IMG/VR virus record: IMGVR_UViG_3300045950_000112
Location: 1 to 24,948 of that record
DNA from: a virus
Strand: one strand, 5' to 3'
Length of the DNA stretch: 24,948 nucleotides
In this document: in pieces, positions 20,565-24,948 of the stretch
How the letters are laid out: the number at the start of each line of letters is the position of its first letter
Numbering within the stretch: position 1 is the first letter of the stretch
Notes under the pieces: generated by a model
What the model was told of the DNA's origin: nothing
Database searches by the model: none
The model's input: only the letters and a program-made list of their open reading frames with translations
Made by a program: the position numbers and the translations under genes

Positions 20565-20598
20565 TGCCAATCACCCCTTGCGCCGAGGGTTTCGGCAT

Positions 20599-21639
20599 CT
20601 ACGCCTTGAAACTCAGCACGATCTGGCCCAGCTCTTCGACCAGGTCCTCGGTGATCTGAGCGCCGCCGGTCACGTCCAGCAGCCGGCCCAAGGCCTTAAC
20701 CAACTGGCGAATACCGCGCTTGGCGCCGGTGTCGCACAGCAGCCGCATAGCCGCCGGCGTCACGTTGATCCGCGCCAGGAACACATGCGCTTCCTCGTTG
20801 CTCAGACCGCTTAAGCGCACGTAATACCCGATGCGGTCGCGCAGCCGGGCCATTTCCGGCCGGTCCTCGGCATAGAGGAGGATCTTTTCCGCCAGCACCT
20901 CATTGCCGACCAGCACCACGCCCACCCGGGCCTTGTCGTAGATCGCCCGCACCGTCTCCAGCACGACGTCATTCTTCATCAGATCCGCCTCGTCATAGAC
21001 CAGGAGGCGGGGTTTTTGCTTCAGGCTTTTAACGATCCGCTTCAGTAGTATGGCCGAGGAACCGTAATCCTTCAAGCCCAGTGCCTCCGCCGTATCCGCC
21101 AGGATGCTCCGCTTCGTGCTGGTGGTGTCGCACGTGATACACACCATCGGCACGGCGGCCCGCTTCTCATACTCCTCAAGCGCGAAGCTCTTGCCCGCGC
21201 CTGGGTCGCCGGTGATGACGCCCATCTCAACAGAGTCGTGGCACTTCTTGCATACGCCCCAGATGCGTTCCATGTCCCGCGTGGGCACCGGCCCCAGCTC
21301 GCGGATTGACCTCATCCAACCATCCGCCGGGACCTTGTCCGGCGCCGGCGCCGTCTCGCCGTCAACCGTCCCATCCATAGCGATAGCGCTATCGCCCTCT
21401 TGCCAATAGCCAGTGCTTTTGAGATAATCCCGGATGAGAGGCTCCAGTGTGCGTGTGCTTGAGTATTTGCCGTTCAGGTACAGACTTACGGCGCTCCGGT
21501 GCTTGCCGATGGCCCGGGCGACGTCCGCCACGCTGGTGCCCTCTTCTTTGACGACCTTGTGCAGCAACCGCCGCTCCGGACTCCAACCATCCTGCTGCTG
21601 ATGGATCTCCAATACGGCTTGCTCCAGCGCCTGACCCAC
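20599..21639 (-). CDS. B: MuB-like AAA+ transposition ATPase
   Basis: A 346-residue protein that, in Mu, binds target DNA as an ATP-dependent filament and delivers it to the transpososome. Start GTG 21639 follows GAGGGGG. Residues 25-60 form an HTH (SVADVARAIGKHRSAVSLYLNG). The AAA+ core has Walker A GDPGAGKS (144-151) and Walker B LLVYDEAD (212-219), then a sensor strand VGVVLVGNE and a helical lid with DRIGYYVRLSGLSNEEA. Length exceeds Mu B (312) by about 30. It follows the MuA-like gene by 33 bases, the same order as in Mu. Confidence 0.93.
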   Translation of the reverse strand: MGQALEQAVLEIHQQQDGWSPERRLLHKVVKEEGTSVADVARAIGKHRSAVSLYLNGKYSSTRTLEPLIRDYLKSTGYWQEGDSAIAMDGTVDGETAPAPDKVPADGWMRSIRELGPVPTRDMERIWGVCKKCHDSVEMGVITGDPGAGKSFALEEYEKRAAVPMVCITCDTTSTKRSILADTAEALGLKDYGSSAILLKRIVKSLKQKPRLLVYDEADLMKNDVVLETVRAIYDKARVGVVLVGNEVLAEKILLYAEDRPEMARLRDRIGYYVRLSGLSNEEAHVFLARINVTPAAMRLLCDTGAKRGIRQLVKALGRLLDVTGGAQITEDLVEELGQIVLSFKA

Positions 21640-21672
21640 AACAACTCCCCCTCTGATAGAATTTGGAACCTA

Positions 21673-23895
21673 CTAGATTTCACTGCCCGCCTTGCGCAAG
21701 AAGTCATCGAACCGGCTTCCGGGCGCCTTCTTCCGGGCCGCCTTGGCCTCTCCGGCGCCGGCCGGCGGCTGCCCGCCCTCAGTCCTTGGCGCATTGGCCG
21801 CGCCGCGTTCGAACCCCGTGATGTAGCGAGTGCCGGGCTTCTTGTCGCCGTCGATTTCGCCGCTGGTCATCGCTGGCCCGGCCGCCTGGCGCGCCCTGGC
21901 CACCGCCTCGACGCTTTGCTTCCCGGACTCCTTAAGCCGCCGTTTCAAGTCCTTCTTCCGGGCGGCGTTCGCCTTGCGGATCGCCGCGATGTCGTCTTTG
22001 GACGCATCCCAGCAAAAGAGTTCCGCGTTGGTCGCCGTGCAGATCTCGCGGCCGGTCTTCGGGTCAAAGACCCGTATCTCCCCGAGACGGTTGGGATCGT
22101 AGCGGATGACCACCTTCCGGCCCACGTACTTGTCCATCAGCAGTTCGTGCTTGTAGTAGCGCGGCCGCCCCCGGATACCGAACCGCTGAATGCCGCTGGC
22201 AGAAACGGTAGCCTTCTCAGCATCCATCAGGCAGATGTCCAGAGCACGCAACTCCGGCATCCCGGCCCGGGCCTTCGGCGTGGATTCGTATTTTTGGGCC
22301 GGGGTCATTCCCAGAGTGCTGTGTACTGCGTTGTGGTACCGGTGGATATACATCTCAAGCAAAAAGGCCGCTTCCTCAACATCAAGCAATTCACCACGTG
22401 CCGCCATTGTTTGCTCATCAAGATCGTGCGGCCGGTTCTTGTTATCTTTGCCGCAGTAACTCGGCAGGTCGCGGTCAAACTGGTTTGCCAGCGTACCGTA
22501 CCAGCGCTCCATATGCGCTTTGGCCCAGGGCGAATACTTTGTGCAGAATTGGGGTTTGATGCCCAGCGACTCGCAGACGCCGCGTACTTCGCGAGAATAC
22601 TCAAAGCCTGGATGTGCAGTACCGGTCTTCAGCTTGGACTTGTAATCCTCGCCGTTATCTATGTACAGCACCGCTGGCAGCCCACTAAAAGGCAACTCCT
22701 GGCCAGCGTAGCCGTTGATTTCATCCCAGTCCAGGCTGTCCAGATGCATCCGCAAGGCCGGGCTGATCTCCCGGCCCCAGCGCGGCAGCCGTTTGTGCCA
22801 GATACCGTGGCGCAAGGCCAGAGCAATGGTCCGGCCGTTCGCCTGCACGGAGAGGGACCAGCCCACGATCACCCGGGAACAGACATCCATCCAGCTCGTC
22901 AACCAGGGTCGTACCGGCCGGCCGTTGTAGATGATAAAGAAGTCCATTCGCCGGTGGTCGCCCATCCACACTTGGTTCACAAAGTCCGGCTCCTTGCGGA
23001 TGACCTTCTCGGCAAACCTCTTGTTGTATTCCTCTTCGCCTTCCTCGATCAGGCAAATCAAACCCTGGTCCTCTTCGCGTTTTTCACCTATGAGGCGGTA
23101 AATAGTCGCCCGGCTGGGAGCCTTGATCCCCTGTTGATCGCAGAACTTCACGCACTTGTCATACACTTTGCTGACCTTGAGCGTGCCCCGCCCCGGCCGG
23201 TCGCGCCGGAGGTGGGTAACCCAGGCGTACTCTTCCACTTCCGCCGGCACCGACCGGCGGACGGTGCCCACGTGCAGCCTCGGGGGTACCTCCATAAGTC
23301 CCACCGTCCCCGCTTCCTGATATGTGTCCGTCCAGCGGTAGACCGTTTGCCAGGTAACACCATGCCGCGCGGCGATCTCCATCGCCGCCTGCTTCTTCTG
23401 GCCGCGCATGTCCACCGCCAGTAACCCCCGTGCCGCTTCGGCCTTGATCTCCGCTGCCGCCAGCAACTGCTGGAAACGCTCTTCGCCCACGAGCGCCTTG
23501 ACCTCGGCCAGGTTCACCGGCCGGGCCGCCGGGGAAGCCGGTGCCGGCACCGATTCCGGCCGGTTCTGACTTTCCGGTTCTTCCGCCGGTGCCGGCACCG
23601 ATTTCGGCTGATCCGGACTTTCCGGTTCTTCCGCCGGCGCCGACGTCCGGCCGGCCGCGGCTTCCCGCTCGGCCTCTTTAGCGTACCGCTCATACCAGCG
23701 CTGCCGCGCCACCACAGAGAGAGAGGAGAGTGCAATCAGATAGCGCTGGCCGCCGTTGCCGCCCCGACCAGCCCTTTCGGTTTTCACTGTCCAGGTACCA
23801 GTCTTCGCCCTAGAGTGCGCAGCCTGGCGAGAGATCCCTTCAAGCTCCGCCGCCTGGCTGGTGGTCAGCCACGTCTCCCGCGCTGTCGGTTGCAC
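21673..23895 (-). CDS. A: MuA-like DDE transposase
   Basis: A 740-residue transposase starting at GTG 23895 with GGAGGG six bases upstream. Residues 5-70 are a Mu-type winged HTH (WLTTSQAAELEGISRQAAHSRAK). A Pro/Glu linker has two 16-residue repeats. Residues 170-270 contain HTH units (EIAARHGVTWQTVYRW; KAPSRATIYRLIG). The catalytic core has D313 (MGDHR), D413 (YIDNGED) and E463 (HMERW). A Mu-type beta-barrel C-terminus follows (YYKHELLMDKYVGRKVVIRY) and a basic tail for MuB interaction. It catalyses integration and replicative transposition. Confidence 0.96.
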   Translation of the reverse strand: MQPTARETWLTTSQAAELEGISRQAAHSRAKTGTWTVKTERAGRGGNGGQRYLIALSSLSVVARQRWYERYAKEAEREAAAGRTSAPAEEPESPDQPKSVPAPAEEPESQNRPESVPAPASPAARPVNLAEVKALVGEERFQQLLAAAEIKAEAARGLLAVDMRGQKKQAAMEIAARHGVTWQTVYRWTDTYQEAGTVGLMEVPPRLHVGTVRRSVPAEVEEYAWVTHLRRDRPGRGTLKVSKVYDKCVKFCDQQGIKAPSRATIYRLIGEKREEDQGLICLIEEGEEEYNKRFAEKVIRKEPDFVNQVWMGDHRRMDFFIIYNGRPVRPWLTSWMDVCSRVIVGWSLSVQANGRTIALALRHGIWHKRLPRWGREISPALRMHLDSLDWDEINGYAGQELPFSGLPAVLYIDNGEDYKSKLKTGTAHPGFEYSREVRGVCESLGIKPQFCTKYSPWAKAHMERWYGTLANQFDRDLPSYCGKDNKNRPHDLDEQTMAARGELLDVEEAAFLLEMYIHRYHNAVHSTLGMTPAQKYESTPKARAGMPELRALDICLMDAEKATVSASGIQRFGIRGRPRYYKHELLMDKYVGRKVVIRYDPNRLGEIRVFDPKTGREICTATNAELFCWDASKDDIAAIRKANAARKKDLKRRLKESGKQSVEAVARARQAAGPAMTSGEIDGDKKPGTRYITGFERGAANAPRTEGGQPPAGAGEAKAARKKAPGSRFDDFLRKAGSEI
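23540..23635 (-). repeat. Two tandem 48-bp repeats in the MuA linker
   Basis: A 48-base unit is present twice in a row (23540-23587 and 23588-23635) with a few differences, beginning GGTGCCGGCACCGATT on the plus strand. It encodes a 16-residue Pro/Glu-rich unit with the core PAPAEEPES, located between the N-terminal DNA-binding domain and the next HTH. Copy number can vary by slippage and would change linker length. Confidence 0.8.
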
Positions 23896-23928
23896 CCATA
23901 ACCCTCCTCTCTGCAGGTAAGTGCCTGA

Positions 23929-24222
23929 TTAGTCTTCTAGCCCGAAGTGCAATTTGTTGATTTTAATTGCTGCGTAGAGGCTTTCAGCCAGTCGGGCCAC
24001 AGCGTCCTCATCCAACCCGATTGCGCATTGTTGGTCGATTTCGTGCAGTATCTCGTGAAGCAGTGATTGTTCCTGGCGGCTGTGACTCATAGCACCATCA
24101 ATTCGTATCTTGTTTTCCAAATGATCTATCTCTGCCCGCCTCGGAACATGTTTGTTGACAATCTCCACTATAGACACCTGAAATAAATGACCGCCAATTC
24201 TTACATGTTGAGGAATTTTCAT
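23929..24222 (-). CDS. HExxH metallopeptidase-like early protein
   Basis: A 97-residue protein from ATG 24222; the ATG overlaps the stop of the preceding small frame (ATGA) and GGGGG lies seven bases upstream. ATGs at 24228 and 24243 are alternatives. The N-terminal half is a small beta unit (MKIPQHVRIGGHLFQVSIVEI ... NKIRIDG) and then comes LHEILHEID with a metallopeptidase HExxH motif near residue 57, as in ImmA/IrrE-like or other small prophage peptidases. The N-terminal half has a paralogue at 3376-3552. In other prophages such proteins cut repressors; here the target is unknown. Confidence 0.75.
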   Translation of the reverse strand: MKIPQHVRIGGHLFQVSIVEIVNKHVPRRAEIDHLENKIRIDGAMSHSRQEQSLLHEILHEIDQQCAIGLDEDAVARLAESLYAAIKINKLHFGLED

Positions 24223-24377
24223 CCGCATTCCCCCGAAAAACATGTATAATTACTTCTAAGGAGGTGATTTCGTTGTCGAAGAAACCCACGCACAAACCGG
24301 GAGAAAATGCAGAGTTTCCTTAGCTCGTCCCAGGTAATCTCCCCGAACCCCCTCCCCTTAGAGTCAGTAACGGCCAT
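24219..24377 (-). CDS. Possible small protein overlapping a plus-strand ribosome site
   Basis: A 52-residue frame from ATG 24377 (GGAG eight bases upstream) with a stop overlapping the next start (ATGA). It begins MAVTDSKGRGFGEITWDEL and ends basic and Cys-containing (RQRNHLLRSNYTCFSGECG). The ordered spacing with both neighbours supports a gene, but the second half reads opposite a strong plus-strand ribosome site, so one of the two readings may be chance. Function unknown. Confidence 0.45.
   Translation of the reverse strand: MAVTDSKGRGFGEITWDELRKLCIFSRFVRGFLRQRNHLLRSNYTCFSGECG
24245..24323 (+). CDS. Possible divergent 16-residue peptide with perfect Shine-Dalgarno
   Basis: A perfect TATAAT (24245-24250) is followed by AAGGAGGTGA (24258-24267), an ideal match to 16S rRNA, and TTG 24273, giving MSKKPTHKPGENAEFP and a stop at 24321-24323. 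No good -35 is visible. It may be a leader peptide, a truncated KPG-type small protein, or coincidence on the strand opposite early genes. The coordinates include the -10, ribosome site and peptide; the reading frame itself starts at 24273. Confidence 0.4.
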
Positions 24378-24411
24378 TCTCACAACTCCGCTGGTTCACC
24401 GCCGTTCCGCC

Positions 24412-24801
24412 TCACCCCCCTTCCGGCGGGGGAACATACAGCCGCTTACCTTGCCGGAGTTTGCGCACCGCCCGGTAGATCGTCTGATACACCCCGATCC
24501 GCCAGCCCTGGGTGGCCGCTTCGCTCTGCAGCGCCCGGACCAACTGCGCCGTCTTCCATCCCGGATTGTCCGCGTACAACGACTCCAGGTAGACCAGTGC
24601 TTCCGGATCGAAGCCGGGATGGCGGCTTTGCTGGCCGGCGCCGGCCTCCCGGATCACCTGCTCCAGCACCAATAGGTTGCGCTCCAGGTTGTGCAGGCGC
24701 CGGTGCATGCGTTTCAGTTCCGACAAAACCGGACGCGCGGGAATCAGTATTTCCCGCTGGCCGGAACCGACTTTGTCCGAATCAAACAATCTGACCTGCA
24801 C
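24412..24801 (-). CDS. Coiled-coil/HTH-like early protein of unknown function
   Basis: A 129-residue protein from GTG 24801, with AAGGGTG upstream. Residues 25-60 form a likely coiled coil (LSELKRMHRRLHNLERNLLVLEQ). Residues 70-115 look like a helical DNA-binding unit (EALVYLESLYADNPGWKTAQLVRAL, then YQTIYRAVRKLRQG). It follows the Ner-like gene at 33 bases and precedes the small early gene. It may be an early regulator or accessory transposition protein; I do not recognise a family. Confidence 0.68.
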   Translation of the reverse strand: MQVRLFDSDKVGSGQREILIPARPVLSELKRMHRRLHNLERNLLVLEQVIREAGAGQQSRHPGFDPEALVYLESLYADNPGWKTAQLVRALQSEAATQGWRIGVYQTIYRAVRKLRQGKRLYVPPPEGG

Positions 24802-24834
24802 TGATTGTCACACCCTTTAAATTCGAGCCTGGGC

Positions 24835-24948
24835 TCACTGCCTTCTGGTCTTTGTGGGCAATTTTATCCCCAATTCCGTTGCGATCAGCTCTTTGTGTTT
24901 CTTGCCAGATACAGCTCCGTAGAGTGCCTCAGAAACGCGGGTTTCGCT
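24835..24948 (-). CDS. C-terminus of a Ner-like HTH regulator (partial)
   Basis: An open frame running in from the right edge ends at a TGA at 24835-24837. The visible 37 residues (TRVSEALYGAVSG, then KHKELIATELGIKLPTKTRRQ) have the recognition helix and following helix expected of a small HTH protein. In Mu, Ner is the first early gene, before A, and turns off early transcription. Its position upstream of the early operon fits. Only the C-terminus is seen, so exact family is inference. Confidence 0.6.
   Translation of the reverse strand, partial: SETRVSEALYGAVSGKKHKELIATELGIKLPTKTRRQ

Noticed and set aside
20266-20598. Minus-strand 110-codon frame in the gap after MuB
   Set aside because: Pro/Gly-rich without fold-like pattern and runs through the hairpins; another minus frame (20391-20564) has a good ribosome site and a protein-like composition.
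21499-23424. Plus-strand 641-codon frame opposite MuA
   Set aside because: Shadow of the transposase codons; no domain pattern, and the minus strand holds the DDE triad.
1-24948. tRNA, rRNA, CRISPR array or prophage attachment ends
   Set aside because: No cloverleaf-like segment, regular spacer-repeat array or Mu-type terminal repeats were seen; the element's ends appear to be outside the window.

Overview
The window is most of a Mu-like transposable prophage, or a very closely related element, read almost entirely from the minus strand. High coordinates are early genes and low coordinates are late genes. The sequence is GC-rich with many GTG and TTG starts and strong AAGGAGG-type ribosome sites. 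The structural genes resemble PBSX/XkdK/XkdM families of Firmicutes. Together this suggests a GC-rich, Clostridia-type Firmicute host (a Desulfotomaculum/Pelotomaculum/Moorella-like background). The host assignment is inference. Neither prophage end lies in the window: the Ner-like gene runs off the right edge and the tail genes run off the left edge.

Early region (about 24948-15570, minus strand): C-terminus of a Ner-like HTH regulator, small early genes including a HExxH metallopeptidase-like protein, MuA-type DDE transposase, MuB-type AAA+ ATPase, a run of small accessory genes (membrane, zinc-ribbon, DUF4031-like, 3D-domain), the Gam DNA-end protector, several small helical or HTH proteins, and a gp16/DUF1018 protein. 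Middle control region (15557-14967): a Mor-family activator followed by a 285-bp gap. That gap holds tandem and inverted ACGTGTC repeats, a second dyad, a -10 box lacking a -35, and a possible attenuator. This is the expected place for a Pm-type promoter.

Middle and late genes: DUF2730 (gp25-like), a gp26-like winged helix, small terminase (gp27-like), a NusG paralogue (LoaP-like), then a 23-bp-arm hairpin, two membrane proteins flanking an amidase (lysis), large terminase, portal, and a MuF head protein with a C-terminal toxin-like domain followed by a DUF4926 immunity candidate. Next comes an intergenic region with six helically phased TAACGC/T sites just upstream of a plausible promoter. 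It is followed by a protease with a nested scaffold, capsid cement, major capsid, four head-tail connector genes, a two-domain tail terminator, sheath, tube and the start of a chaperone gene.

The element is therefore a mosaic: Mu-type transposition, replication and regulation joined to a PBSX-type contractile tail. The most interesting signals are the NusG paralogue with its adjacent long switch-like hairpin, the phased TAACGC array at the Mu PI / strong-gyrase-site position, the MuF-toxin/immunity pair, and a truncated paralogue of the early metallopeptidase inserted among connector genes.
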